Notes: generated by a model from the sequence alone, not told the origin. Counted from the stretch's first letter, positions 52,324 through 62,517 are shown. The stretch: DNA of 64,000 bases from JBNGOQ01 sp050589645 (GCF_050589645.1 NZ_JBNGOQ010000002.1:248001-312000), one strand, 5' to 3'. Numbers and translations are program-made.

Positions 52324-55300
52324 ATGAGAAAAGAACAGGTGAAAATTATGGGGTCACTGGCCTTGTTGTTGATTGGTTTCAACGGCATGGGCCAGACCGT
52401 TTCCGGAAACGTGTCGGATACCTCCGGACCGCTTCCGGGTGCAAGTGTTTTGATGAAGAGCACGGCAAACGGAACCCAAACGGATTTTGACGGCAGCTAT
52501 ACTCTGGAAGATGTTTCGGGCGATGCGGTACTGGTCTTCAGCTATATTGGGTATCTGACCCAAGAGGTTGCGGTAAACAACAGAACGACCATAAATGTGA
52601 TACTTCAGGAGGATACTCAGGCGTTGGACGAAGTGGTGGTGCTCGGATACGGCCAGACCCAGAACAAAAGAACCGTTACCACGGCAGTAGGAGTAGTGAA
52701 GGCGGAACAGATACAACTTTTACCCATATCCCAGGCAGAAGCTGCTTTACAGGGAACCATACCGGGTGTTGTGGTACAACAGAATTCGGGATCGCCCGGA
52801 TCGCCCCAGACCGTTCGGGTCAGGGGTATAGGGTCACCGAACAACTCCAACCCCCTGTTTATTGTAGATGGGGTACAGGTGCCTAATCTAGGTTTTGTAA
52901 ACCCCAATGACATTGTAACCCAAACGGTACTAAAAGATGCCACCTCAACAGCTATCTATGGTTCTAGAGGGGGCAATGGGGTAATTTTGGTAGAAACACT
53001 GAAAGGGAGCAAACGAAGTACTAAACCAGAATTTACGGTTCGGAGTTCCTACGGTATCCAAAGCCTCGCGAACAAACCGGATTTGTTGAATAGGGATCAA
53101 TATGTACAATACTACAACGAAGGTGTTGCTGCTGCCGGTGGAGCGATTGTTGCGGGTTTTAGAGGGCAGTTTACCGAGGCGGAACGCGCAGCTTTGCCCG
53201 ACACGGATTGGTATGATGTCCTTTTCGACGATGCGCCGGTTCAGGACGTATATGCCTCCGTGGTCGGAGGAGGGGAGAACCTTTCCTACGCCGTTTCAGG
53301 AGGTTATTTCGGCCAAGAGGGCATATTGGGCGGCAACAATAAGGCCGAGTTCAATAGAAGAAACATAAGGACCGCACTGAGCATTGATCTAACGGACCGC
53401 ATAAACGTCAGCGGTATAGCACAATATCAGAATCAGGACCGCTTTACCATTGCCCAGAACAACGGTGGTGCAGGTGTTGGCATAAGTAGTTTTATTAATG
53501 CCTTACCTCCCATTTATCCAGCATTTGATGAGCAGGGCAACTTTTTTAATCCCGGCCTTCAGGGTATTGCCCCCGTAGCCAATGGCGTAACGCTCAACAG
53601 TTTGGGAGCCGTTCAAAACCCACTCTTTTCCGTTGCCTTGTCCGATACCCGGGCCATACAGGATGTGCTTAATCTGACCTTTGCCTTGACCTGGGAACCC
53701 ATTGACAATTTAAAACTAAAGGGGACCTATGGCTCCTTCAATAATTTTTCCTTTATCAAAACCTTCAGTCCGTTGATTCAGCAACCAAGTCAACAGTACG
53801 ATACCAGTACCGGAGTTGCTTATCAGGAGAGTACCAATCGTCAGATTAACAGACAGTATGGAGGAACAGCGGAATACGCCTTTGAAAAATTGGCGGAAAA
53901 GAACCATAATCTGGATGTATTGCTTGGATATGAGGTGGTTGAAACAGGTTTTTTTGGCGGACCCACCGTACGGGACGCCGGACAATTCCTAACCAACGAT
54001 TTTAAAGAGGTAAATTTTGCACTTTCAGTTGACAATAGTGATGCCACGCTTACCCCCGGGGTTTCTACTGAAATAGGAATGGAATCCTTCTTTGGCAGGT
54101 TAAATTATAACTACAAGGAAAAGTATTTGTTCAGTGCCGTTTTGAGGAGGGATAAATCGTCCAACTTTGGGCCAGATAATAGAGAGGCATGGTTTCCGGC
54201 GATTTCGGCTGGCTGGGTACTGTCCGAGGAAGATTTTTTCCAGGGCCTTACTACCATAGATCTGTTTAAGATAAGGGGTAGCTGGGGGATAAGTGGTAAT
54301 GACCGTTCGTCCAGAGCACTGGCTTTTTTATCTTCCGTGAGCACCAACGCGAGTTATGCAGGCCAACCGGGAATTGTATTGACGGGTTTGGCAAATCCAG
54401 ATTTGGGATGGGAAGAGTTGACGCAGTTCAACATAGGCTTGGACATCAATGCGTTTAACAACAAGCTCGGCTTCACGTTAGACTACTACTACAAAGAAAC
54501 CACAGATATATTGCTCTCGGCTACGACACCCTTGACCTCTGGTCTAACACCCGCCGTTCAAAACATAGGTGCTCTTGAGAACAAGGGTCTTGAAATTTTG
54601 CTGTCCTTTCGGGATACGTACAACAGTGGTTTTGGTTGGAATGTTGCGGCAAATGCCGGATTTAACGATAACGAGGTCACAGACCTCGGTGAGACTTCGT
54701 TCATATCATCGGCTCAAATACAACCGCAGTTCAATGACTTTGCTTCCAGGACACAGGTTGGAGACCCCATAGCCAGTTTTTATGGCTTTGTGGTAGAGGG
54801 CGTGGATGCCAACGGTAACCTGGTCTTTAGGGACCTTAATGGCAATGGCAACAATCAATTGGTCCCGGATGGGGGCGATAAGGCCATTATAGGAGATCCC
54901 AATCCTGACCTTACTTTTGGATTTAGTTTTGGGGTAAACTACAAGGGCTTTGATTTCACCACGTTCATGTCAGGAACCGCAGGAAACGATATTTTGGATG
55001 CGACCATTAGATATGACGCCCAAGGAACCAGCAGACCGGCATCTTACGTTACCGAACCAGGGGCTCCGCGAAATGTTGTTGTAAGCAGCGCTCCCAACAA
55101 CGGGGAGCAATTGATATCGGACTTTCATATCAAGGATGGAACCTATTTAAAGGTAAAAAATGTTACCCTGGGTTATAGCCTTCCAGAAAGTGTATTGGAC
55201 GCATTGGGGGCCAAGGAGGTACGGGTCTATGTTTCGGGCCAGAACCTGTTCGTCCTTACTGGATACACCGGAATAGATCCTGAAATAGGCCAGAACAATA

Positions 55301-55386
55301 TCAACACTCCGCTCAATATCGGAATTGACCAGGGCTTTTTTCCACAAGCCCGTCAGGTGCTACTCGGATTTAATTTTAAGTTTTAA
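52324..55386 (+). CDS. SusC-like TonB-dependent outer-membrane transporter
   Basis: A 1020-residue outer-membrane transporter. A signal (about 1-23) precedes a CarboxypepD_reg-like domain (about 24-97; GLPxGAxV-type PGASVLMKS and FDGSYTLEDVSGDAVLVFSYIGY split by position), the TonB-box/plug (about 98-230; LDEVVVLGYGQTQNKR, VRVRGIGSPNNSNPLFIVDG, DATSTAIYGSRGGNGVI) and the beta-barrel to the end. It imports oligosaccharides with the SusD-like lid protein encoded 11 bp downstream. First gene of the locus. Confidence 0.95.
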   Translation: MRKEQVKIMGSLALLLIGFNGMGQTVSGNVSDTSGPLPGASVLMKSTANGTQTDFDGSYTLEDVSGDAVLVFSYIGYLTQEVAVNNRTTINVILQEDTQALDEVVVLGYGQTQNKRTVTTAVGVVKAEQIQLLPISQAEAALQGTIPGVVVQQNSGSPGSPQTVRVRGIGSPNNSNPLFIVDGVQVPNLGFVNPNDIVTQTVLKDATSTAIYGSRGGNGVILVETLKGSKRSTKPEFTVRSSYGIQSLANKPDLLNRDQYVQYYNEGVAAAGGAIVAGFRGQFTEAERAALPDTDWYDVLFDDAPVQDVYASVVGGGENLSYAVSGGYFGQEGILGGNNKAEFNRRNIRTALSIDLTDRINVSGIAQYQNQDRFTIAQNNGGAGVGISSFINALPPIYPAFDEQGNFFNPGLQGIAPVANGVTLNSLGAVQNPLFSVALSDTRAIQDVLNLTFALTWEPIDNLKLKGTYGSFNNFSFIKTFSPLIQQPSQQYDTSTGVAYQESTNRQINRQYGGTAEYAFEKLAEKNHNLDVLLGYEVVETGFFGGPTVRDAGQFLTNDFKEVNFALSVDNSDATLTPGVSTEIGMESFFGRLNYNYKEKYLFSAVLRRDKSSNFGPDNREAWFPAISAGWVLSEEDFFQGLTTIDLFKIRGSWGISGNDRSSRALAFLSSVSTNASYAGQPGIVLTGLANPDLGWEELTQFNIGLDINAFNNKLGFTLDYYYKETTDILLSATTPLTSGLTPAVQNIGALENKGLEILLSFRDTYNSGFGWNVAANAGFNDNEVTDLGETSFISSAQIQPQFNDFASRTQVGDPIASFYGFVVEGVDANGNLVFRDLNGNGNNQLVPDGGDKAIIGDPNPDLTFGFSFGVNYKGFDFTTFMSGTAGNDILDATIRYDAQGTSRPASYVTEPGAPRNVVVSSAPNNGEQLISDFHIKDGTYLKVKNVTLGYSLPESVLDALGAKEVRVYVSGQNLFVLTGYTGIDPEIGQNNINTPLNIGIDQGFFPQARQVLLGFNFKF

Positions 55387-55397
55387 AAAGAAGGAAA

Positions 55398-56957
55398 ATG
55401 AAAAAATTTCAAAGAAATATATCAAAAAACAATGCACTAAATTTTCTGTTTTTGGCCTTGAGCACTGTGCTACTTCTTGGTTCCTGTTCGGATGATATCA
55501 CGGATAAAGAGCCCATAACGGAAATTGTTGCGGAAACCGCTTTTAAAACGGAACAAGACGTCCTATCGAGCCTCAATGCCGCTTATGATCCCTTACAATG
55601 GCAGAGTGTCTTGAACAACCAGACTTTTCCTTTGATGCAACAGGGGGTGCGGGCTGATGACCTACATTCGCAGTCGGCCAATTTCTGGGCCATCGGGCAA
55701 CAATACGACCAATTCAGTACCATTGTTTCCACCCTGCCATCGGTCGCTTCGGTATGGAGCAAGTGGTATCAAGGTGTGGCAAGAGCTAATTTTACCATTC
55801 AACTGGCTGAGGATTTTGAGGATTTTCAGACCGCTGGATTGCAGGAGCAGATCATTGCCGAGGCAAGATTTCTTAGAGGGCTTTATTATTTTGAGCTCGT
55901 TCGCTTATTCGGCGGTGTGCCGCTTTTTCAAGAAGCGGTTACCTCCGCGGACCAAGAGCTTTTCAAGCCCAGGTCTTCGGCATCGGAAGTCTATGCTTTT
56001 ATAGAATCCGATCTACAGGCCGCTGCTGCCATATTACCGTTTAAAAATAGTGAACGGGTATTGGGTTCGGCGACTTCGGGCGCAGCCCTGGGATTGCTTA
56101 CCAAGGTATTCCTATACCAGGAAAAATGGGCGGCCGCTGTATCGGCCGCGGAACAAGTAATTGGCCAAGGCGTGTATTCGTTGGAAAGTGATTTTCGAAA
56201 TAACTTCCTGCAAACAACCGAATTTGGTCCGGAATCCCTTTTTGAGATTAATTATCAAGATGGCCTGTTCGCAGGAGGTTTCAACGGTACAGGGCAACAA
56301 CAGGAAGGTTCTGGCATGTGGCGCTGGTCCTTTCCCTTCCTTTCCGGGACGTATCCTTCCTTCAACAATTTTATTCCTAGGCAGGATTTGGTGGACTTTT
56401 TTGACGACAGCGACCAGCGGAAGGAAGCAACTTTCCTACTCCCAGGCCAAGTGTTGAACTCCCCAGGTTTGGCAGCCTTGAACTTTGACCCCGTACCGGA
56501 CAACTTTGGTTATGCCATTGGGGTGAACACGGGGGCCAAGAAGTACTTTCTGACCTTCGAGGAGGTTCAGCCCTTATTGAATGTGGAAGGTTCTCCTTTG
56601 AATGAAAAAATACTCCGTTATGCGGATGTGCTGTTAATGCATGCCGAGGCATCCTTGATGGGCGGCGGCGGTAATGGGGCCTCGTCATTTCAACAGGTTT
56701 TGGATAGGGCCTATGGGCCCGGTAATCCTGCAGCCCCTTCCTATACGCTTCAAGGTGTAAAGGATGAACGTAGAAGGGAGCTGGCCACAGAGGGATGGAA
56801 TCGTTTTACGGACTTGGTTCGCTGGGGCGATATTCAGGCGGCCGTAAATGCGGTGGGTAAGGATTTTACTGTGGGACGTGATGAACTTCTCCCCATTCCT
56901 CAGCAAGAAATAGATACCTACCCGGAAGGCATGTTGGAACAAAACCCTGGCTACTAA
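55398..56957 (+). CDS. SusD/RagB-family outer-membrane lipoprotein
   Basis: A 519-residue lipoprotein (lipobox LLGSC, Cys at about 30, followed by SDD, a surface-export-like signal). It shows the SusD pattern: VWSKWYQGVARANFTIQLAE, EARFLRGLYYFELVRLFGGVPL (about 155-176) and the C-terminal RADVLLMHAE, VKDERRRELATEGWNRFTDLVRWG and LLPIPQQEID. It is the sugar-binding lid of the SusC transporter. Confidence 0.95.
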   Translation: MKKFQRNISKNNALNFLFLALSTVLLLGSCSDDITDKEPITEIVAETAFKTEQDVLSSLNAAYDPLQWQSVLNNQTFPLMQQGVRADDLHSQSANFWAIGQQYDQFSTIVSTLPSVASVWSKWYQGVARANFTIQLAEDFEDFQTAGLQEQIIAEARFLRGLYYFELVRLFGGVPLFQEAVTSADQELFKPRSSASEVYAFIESDLQAAAAILPFKNSERVLGSATSGAALGLLTKVFLYQEKWAAAVSAAEQVIGQGVYSLESDFRNNFLQTTEFGPESLFEINYQDGLFAGGFNGTGQQQEGSGMWRWSFPFLSGTYPSFNNFIPRQDLVDFFDDSDQRKEATFLLPGQVLNSPGLAALNFDPVPDNFGYAIGVNTGAKKYFLTFEEVQPLLNVEGSPLNEKILRYADVLLMHAEASLMGGGGNGASSFQQVLDRAYGPGNPAAPSYTLQGVKDERRRELATEGWNRFTDLVRWGDIQAAVNAVGKDFTVGRDELLPIPQQEIDTYPEGMLEQNPGY

Positions 56958-56974
56958 TTATAAAGAAGAAAGCA

Positions 56975-58426
56975 ATGAAAAAAATGATCAAAATAAAAAC
57001 ATTTCTAAAGGCCAGTAGTATAGGGTTGTTGACCCTGGGGCTTTTTTTTACCACCTTTTCCTGTGAGGAGGATACAGAATTTAATTTGGGCCCTGTATTG
57101 GCCTCACATCAGGATGGCATCCAGAATTTGGATGAGGAAGGAATTGACTGTGGGGGCAGTAGTGGGGTGGTGTGCCCTTCCTGTACCGATGGAATACAGA
57201 ACCAGGGCGAAGAAGGCATAGATTGTGGCGGTCCCTGTATGATGTGCATTCCTACCCCAAGGGCTGATGCCCTGGCCAGCAGTACCATTCCGTATTACTT
57301 TACCTTTGAGGCAAACGATGCCGCTTCGGGAAGAAATTTGGTGCCTTTGCCCCAGGCCAATCAAGGAGTTACCTTTAATTTGGGAGCCGCCGATCCGGCG
57401 GGGAGTGATGATCTGGTGGGTCAAATCCTTCGTCCACAGAACGGTCCTTTCGGAGGTTTTGAGGATTTTAAATTTCAGCCACAGCCAGGACCCATAGATT
57501 TTTCTACCTACGACAAATTCACCTTGGATGTTTACATTCCTTCCAGCAATGATTTTTCTGGGAATTTGGAGCCTTTGGTCGAAGTTATTCTGCACGATAA
57601 TGTGGATGGCAATTTTTTCCAAAGGTGGACGGTAATTGGGGTCTCTGTGGATGCCTCCGATTTTGATTCCTGGGTCACCTTAAGGTTCGATGGTACCAAT
57701 GCGGTATCTGCAGATACGGGCACTTTCCTGCGGGATAATACCACCTATGATAATATCACTCTCCGATTTGGCGGAAGCGGCCACACCGAGGCCGGGGAAT
57801 TCTTTATCAAGGATTTAAAGACCACCACGAGTTTTGTAGCCCCTGGAACCCCTAGGGCAGATGCGCTGGCCAGCAGCGGACTGCCTGTTTACTACACCTT
57901 TGAAACTGGGGATGCAAGCTCGGGACTTAACCTCATTCCTGTTGCAGATGCCAATCAGGGGGTAGTACCCAACTATGGAGTAGCCGATCCGGCAGGCAGT
58001 GACAACGGGGTGGCAAGAATATTGAGGCCCGCTAACGGACCCTTTGGCGGCTTTGAGGATTTTAAGTTTCAACCTCAATCGGACCCCATAGATTTTTCTG
58101 TATATCATAAGTTTAAATTGGATGTCTACATTCCTTCGAGCAATGACTTTTCGGGAAATTTGGTGCCCTTGGTAGAACTTATTTTGCACGATAATGTAGA
58201 TGGGAATTTTTTCCAACGATGGACGGTCATTGGAGTTACCGTGGATCCCGCGGATTTTGACTCCTGGGTAACGGTGGAGTTCGATGGAACCAATGCCATG
58301 TCGGCGGCGGATGGAACCTTACTTCCCGCCAACGATACCTATGACAACTACACCCTGCGTGTCGGAGGTTTCGGCCATGTTGAGGCAGGGGAGTTTTTTA
58401 TCAAGGACTTTGTACCCTTTGAATAA
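56975..58426 (+). CDS. Surface glycan-binding-like lipoprotein with duplicated domains
   Basis: A 483-residue lipoprotein (lipobox FFTTFSC, Cys30, then EED, a typical surface-export signal). Two Cys-rich DGIQN…EEGIDCGG repeats (about 46-92) form a linker. Then come two copies of a roughly 190-residue domain (about 94-290 and 294-483). Each begins PRADALASS and has GPFGGFEDFKFQPQ, LDVYIPSSNDFSGNL and ILHDNVDGNFFQRWTVIGV. The copies are similar enough to suggest recent duplication. It lies in the position of SusE/SGBP genes and likely binds the polysaccharide. No catalytic motif. Confidence 0.82.
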   Translation: MKKMIKIKTFLKASSIGLLTLGLFFTTFSCEEDTEFNLGPVLASHQDGIQNLDEEGIDCGGSSGVVCPSCTDGIQNQGEEGIDCGGPCMMCIPTPRADALASSTIPYYFTFEANDAASGRNLVPLPQANQGVTFNLGAADPAGSDDLVGQILRPQNGPFGGFEDFKFQPQPGPIDFSTYDKFTLDVYIPSSNDFSGNLEPLVEVILHDNVDGNFFQRWTVIGVSVDASDFDSWVTLRFDGTNAVSADTGTFLRDNTTYDNITLRFGGSGHTEAGEFFIKDLKTTTSFVAPGTPRADALASSGLPVYYTFETGDASSGLNLIPVADANQGVVPNYGVADPAGSDNGVARILRPANGPFGGFEDFKFQPQSDPIDFSVYHKFKLDVYIPSSNDFSGNLVPLVELILHDNVDGNFFQRWTVIGVTVDPADFDSWVTVEFDGTNAMSAADGTLLPANDTYDNYTLRVGGFGHVEAGEFFIKDFVPFE

Positions 58427-58456
58427 GTAATGTGTTAGTAGTTTAATTCAGTCAGA

Positions 58457-58488
58457 AAGGGGCTGGTGCATTGCGCGGCTCCTTTTTT
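58457..58488 (+). terminator. Intra-locus terminator or attenuator
   Basis: AAGGGGCTGGTGC folds back on GCGCGGCTCCTT (one bulged G, G-T wobbles) with a three-base loop and a run of six T. It lies between the binding-protein and GH16 genes and may lower GH16 transcription or mark a separate unit. Confidence 0.65.
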
Positions 58489-58524
58489 AAAACCGCTTAA
58501 AAAAGTGCCCTAAAATACGCTAAA

Positions 58525-59571
58525 ATGAAGAAGATCATCTTGTTTTCCTGGTTCATGTTATTTATTTCTTGTTCTTCCTGCTCATCCAGTTCCTCGGATG
58601 GCGATGGGGAACTTGCAGCGAGCTGTTCGGATGCCATAAAGAACGGTAATGAGATCGGAACAGACTGTGGTGGGGACTGTCCCCCTTGCACATCCTGCAG
58701 CGATGGTATCCAAAATGGCAATGAGACGGGAGTGGATTGCGGTGGCGATTGCAAGGATTGCCCTTCCCTGGTGTCCCTGCCCGATAAAGGTTATACGTCG
58801 CCCACCTCCTACACCGGTTATGACCTGGTCTGGGGCGATGAATTCAGCGATACCGAACTAAGCACGGATAAATGGGGCTTTCATTTGGGAAATGGATGTC
58901 CCAATCTCTGTGGATGGGGAAACAACGAAGCGCAATACTTTACCAATAGTGATCGGAATGTCTATCTTTTGGAGGGCAACTTGGTGATAGAGGCCAAAAA
59001 TCAGAACATCTCCGGGAGTGCCTATTCTTCGTCCCGGATTCATACCGATAATATTTTCGAATTCCAATACGGACGGGTAGACATTCGCGCCAGCATGCCC
59101 TCGGTACCCGGAACCTGGACGGCACTTTTTATGTTGAACCACAACTACCGTGTAGATGCCCCTGATTTGTGGTGGCCCCGTGGCGGTGAAATAGACATCA
59201 TGGAATATTTGGGCGAAAACCCGAACGATATTCTCGGAACAGGCCATTACGGTACGGATTTCCCAGCCAACCATCGTTTTAATTCGGTCCATTTTGATGC
59301 GCTGAATGGAGAGGGTTTTGATGAAGTGTATTACGTGTTTTCCATAATCTGGGAAGAAAATAGCATTAAATGGTTGGTCAATGATATAGAATACCATTCC
59401 ATGACCCCGGCAACGACTGCGGCGAACGGGCAACCTTATCCATTTAACGATGAATTTTATTTGATTTTTGCACTTTCGGTGGGGGGCAACCTTCCCCAGG
59501 TAGCGCCCACGCCTACTAATTTCCCCGCCTTTTTGGTAGTAGATTATGTCCGGGTATTCCAAAAAAACTAA
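58525..59571 (+). CDS. GH16-family glycoside hydrolase lipoprotein (laminarinase-like)
   Basis: A 348-residue lipoprotein (lipobox LFISC, Cys16, then a Ser run and DGDGE). Two DCGG repeats form a linker (about 34-80), with the catalytic GH16 domain at about 97-347. The active-site motif is GEIDIMEYLG with Glu222 nucleophile, Asp224 and Glu227 acid/base. The extra Met (ExDxxE) is the beta-bulge form of laminarinases and many agarase-type relatives. DLVWGDEFS and LVVDYVRVF flank the fold. It probably hydrolyses beta-1,3-glucan; the substrate is an inference. Confidence 0.9.
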   Translation: MKKIILFSWFMLFISCSSCSSSSSDGDGELAASCSDAIKNGNEIGTDCGGDCPPCTSCSDGIQNGNETGVDCGGDCKDCPSLVSLPDKGYTSPTSYTGYDLVWGDEFSDTELSTDKWGFHLGNGCPNLCGWGNNEAQYFTNSDRNVYLLEGNLVIEAKNQNISGSAYSSSRIHTDNIFEFQYGRVDIRASMPSVPGTWTALFMLNHNYRVDAPDLWWPRGGEIDIMEYLGENPNDILGTGHYGTDFPANHRFNSVHFDALNGEGFDEVYYVFSIIWEENSIKWLVNDIEYHSMTPATTAANGQPYPFNDEFYLIFALSVGGNLPQVAPTPTNFPAFLVVDYVRVFQKN

Positions 59572-59701
59572 AAGCATATCAATAACTGGGAAGTGCTATT
59601 GGGAAACGGCTGGATGGGTGAACCTATGGCAACCGTACAGCGAAAAAGAGCATTTAACCATAAAGTAGCCAAAGGGTATCGAAAATTTGCAACAAACAAC
59701 T

Positions 59702-61195
59702 ATGTATTATTTAGGTCTGGATATTGGCAGTTCGTCCATCAAGGCGGCTTTGGTAGAGGTTTCTTCCGGTAAGAGCATCGGGGTCGTACAGGAACCGGAG
59801 ACAGAAATGTCCATGCAAGCGCTAAAAAATGGATGGGCAGAACAAAAGCCGGAAGCGTGGTGGATCCATGTCTGCCAGGCCATACAGCAGTTGAAGAAGA
59901 AGTATGCCGTTTCCAGAAAACAAATTTTGGGCATCGGAATTTCCTATCAAATGCATGGGCTGGTACTATTGGACGAAGCCGGTAACAGTCTTAGAAAATC
60001 CATTATCTGGTGCGATAGTAGGGCAGTGGACATCGGCAACAAGACACTTGCCCAACTGGGAAAGCAACAGTGCAGCGACCATCTGTTGAACGCCCCCGGG
60101 AATTTTACCATTTCCAAATTGAAATGGGTCATGGAAAACGAACCCGAGCTGTACACCAGGGCCTATAAATTTATGTTGCCGGGCGACTACATCGCCTATC
60201 GGTTTACCCAGGTAATGAACACCACTATTTCGGGGCTGTCCGAGGCGGTGCTTTGGGATTTTAAACAAGCCGGTATTGCCCAGTTTTTACTGGATCATCA
60301 CGGAATAAGGCCGTCCCTGGTACCGGATATCGTGGACACTTTTGGCATACAGTCTACTGTGAGCAAGCTGGGAGAAGCCGAGAGCGGCATCGCCGAGGGA
60401 ACCCCTATTTGTTACCGGGCTGGGGACCAACCCAACAACGCACTTTCCCTGAACGTGTTCCGGCCAGGGGAGGTAGCGGCGACGGGAGGTACTTCAGGGG
60501 TGGTTTACGCAGTGACCGATAATTTGTCCGTAGTGGAGAGTTCCCGGGTCAATAATTTTGCCCATGTAAACTATGCGAAAGGGGCCGAACCACGGATCGG
60601 AAAACTCCTTTGCATCAACGGTGCAGGGATACAGTACCGGTGGCTGATGAACAATCTTGCGGTACGGTCCTACGAGGAAATGAACCATTTGGCCGCGGAC
60701 ATCCCTGTGGGCTCGGACGGCGTCTGCCTGATTCCCTTCGGGAACGGATCGGAACGCATGCTGGATAATCGGGATATCGGTTCCCGTTTGGTCAACATCA
60801 ACCTAAATAACCACAACAAGGCCCACATCTGCAGGGCAGCCCTGGAAGGGATTGCCTTTTCCTTTGTTTATGGCATGGAAATCCTGCAATCCGATGGTAT
60901 CGATATTTCCGTACTCCGGGTAGGGAACGATAATCTATTCCGGTCAGAGATCTTCGCGAATACTATCGCCACGCTAATTTCATACGAAATAGAGGTCTAC
61001 AATACCACAGGTGCCATTGGTGCAGCTAGGGCGGTAGGGTTGCGTGATGGGGACTATGCCAAATTTGGATCTTATATCATGGATAACGATCACGTCATGA
61101 CCTTTATGCCCTTTAAGGACAAAGAACCTTATGCGCGGGCCTATGAAAATTGGAAACAGGAACTGGAAATAATTAACAAACAACAAGTGCAATGA
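59702..61195 (+). CDS. xylB: Xylulokinase (FGGY family)
   Basis: A 497-residue cytoplasmic kinase, D-xylulose + ATP to xylulose-5-phosphate. MYYLGLDIGSSSIKAALVE (phosphate-1 motif) starts at the ATG 59702, chosen over an upstream TTG. ISYQMHGLVLLD and SIIWCDSRA are typical of xylulokinases. The C-terminal half contains GGTSGVVYAV, LLCINGAGIQYRW and GIAFSFVYGMEIL, and ends near the glycine-rich nucleotide site. The stop overlaps xylA (ATGA). Confidence 0.92.
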   Translation: MYYLGLDIGSSSIKAALVEVSSGKSIGVVQEPETEMSMQALKNGWAEQKPEAWWIHVCQAIQQLKKKYAVSRKQILGIGISYQMHGLVLLDEAGNSLRKSIIWCDSRAVDIGNKTLAQLGKQQCSDHLLNAPGNFTISKLKWVMENEPELYTRAYKFMLPGDYIAYRFTQVMNTTISGLSEAVLWDFKQAGIAQFLLDHHGIRPSLVPDIVDTFGIQSTVSKLGEAESGIAEGTPICYRAGDQPNNALSLNVFRPGEVAATGGTSGVVYAVTDNLSVVESSRVNNFAHVNYAKGAEPRIGKLLCINGAGIQYRWLMNNLAVRSYEEMNHLAADIPVGSDGVCLIPFGNGSERMLDNRDIGSRLVNINLNNHNKAHICRAALEGIAFSFVYGMEILQSDGIDISVLRVGNDNLFRSEIFANTIATLISYEIEVYNTTGAIGAARAVGLRDGDYAKFGSYIMDNDHVMTFMPFKDKEPYARAYENWKQELEIINKQQVQ

Positions 61196-62517
61196 TAGTA
61201 TTGGGAGACAGGGAATACTTTAAAGGGATAGGTGAAATCAAATACGAGGGCAGGGATTCTGACAATCCTCTGGCATTTAAGTACTACAATCCGGAACAGG
61301 TAGTGGCGGGTAAGAGCATGCGCGAGCACTTTAAATTTTCTGTTGCCTACTGGCATACCTTCTGCGGACAAGGCGCAGATCCCTTTGGTCCGGGCACCCA
61401 AAACTTTCCCTGGGATAGCGCTTCGGACCCGGTGCAGGCTGCCAAGGACAAGGCCGACGCTGCTTTTGAGTTTATTGGTAAAATGGGTTTTGACTATTTC
61501 TGTTTTCACGATTTCGATTTGATCCAGGAAGGGCCCACTTTTTCGGATTCCGAAAAAAGATTGGCTACCATTACGGACTACATCAAACAAAAACAGACCA
61601 ATTCGGGCATTAAACTCCTTTGGGGCACCGCCAATTGTTTCTCCCATTCTAGATATATGAACGGGGCGGCCACCAATCCGGATTTTGATGTTGTGGCCCG
61701 GGCAGGCGGACAGGTAAAACTGGCCTTGGATGCCACCATGGCCCTGAATGGGGAGAATTACGTATTTTGGGGCGGACGAGAAGGATATATGTCCCTCCTG
61801 AATACGGATATGGGCCGTGAATTGGACCATATGGGACGGTTTTTGACCATGGCAAAGGATTATGCCCGTAAGCAGGGATTTAAGGGCACCTTCTTTATTG
61901 AGCCTAAACCTATGGAACCATCCAAACACCAGTATGATTTTGATACCGCCACGGCGATCGGTTTCTTGCGCGAGTACGGATTGGACCAGGATTTTAAGAT
62001 CAATATAGAGGTGAACCACGCCACCTTGGCACAACACACCTTTCAGCACGAAATAGCTGTGGCCGCCAATGCAGGGATGTTGGGCAGCTTGGATGCCAAT
62101 AGGGGCGATTATCAAAATGGCTGGGACACCGATCAATTTCCAAATAACATCCAGGAAACCACTGAAGCGATGCTCCAGTTTCTCATGGCTGGAGGCCTGC
62201 AAGGTGGTGGGGTAAACTTTGATGCCAAAATTCGGCGCAACTCCACCGACATGGACGATGTATTCCACGCCCACATTGGCGGGGCGGATACCTTTGCCCG
62301 GGCCTTACTTGTTGCGGACAGCATCCTTTCCTCATCGTCCTATAGCACCATGCTTCAAAATCGGTATGCTTCATTTGATGCGGGAAAGGGAAAAGATTTT
62401 GAAAACGGGAAACTGAGCTTGGAGGACCTATACTTACTTGCTGGGGAGCATGGGGAATTGAAACTAAGGAGTGGCAAACAGGAATTGTTCGAGAACCTTG
62501 TAAATCAATATATCTAA
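61192..62517 (+). CDS. xylA: Xylose isomerase
   Basis: A 441-residue cytoplasmic isomerase, D-xylose to D-xylulose. It has the long class-II-type N-terminus and the motifs WHTFCGQGADPFGPGT, FDYFCFHDFDLI, GTANCFSHSRYMNGAATNPD, FWGGREGY, FFIEPKPMEPSKHQYDFD and LGSLDANRGDYQNGWDTD. The active-site His and the metal-binding Glu, Asp and His residues in these blocks look intact. Coupled to xylB by a 4-bp overlap. Confidence 0.95.
   Translation: MIVLGDREYFKGIGEIKYEGRDSDNPLAFKYYNPEQVVAGKSMREHFKFSVAYWHTFCGQGADPFGPGTQNFPWDSASDPVQAAKDKADAAFEFIGKMGFDYFCFHDFDLIQEGPTFSDSEKRLATITDYIKQKQTNSGIKLLWGTANCFSHSRYMNGAATNPDFDVVARAGGQVKLALDATMALNGENYVFWGGREGYMSLLNTDMGRELDHMGRFLTMAKDYARKQGFKGTFFIEPKPMEPSKHQYDFDTATAIGFLREYGLDQDFKINIEVNHATLAQHTFQHEIAVAANAGMLGSLDANRGDYQNGWDTDQFPNNIQETTEAMLQFLMAGGLQGGGVNFDAKIRRNSTDMDDVFHAHIGGADTFARALLVADSILSSSSYSTMLQNRYASFDAGKGKDFENGKLSLEDLYLLAGEHGELKLRSGKQELFENLVNQYI

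Noticed and set aside
58858..59577. 239-codon minus-strand open frame opposite GH16
   Set aside because: Antisense to the catalytic GH16 domain with intact active site; no independent evidence.
61141..62274. 377-codon minus-strand open frame opposite xylA
   Set aside because: The plus strand has the complete xylose isomerase with all motifs. The antisense frame shows no domain.
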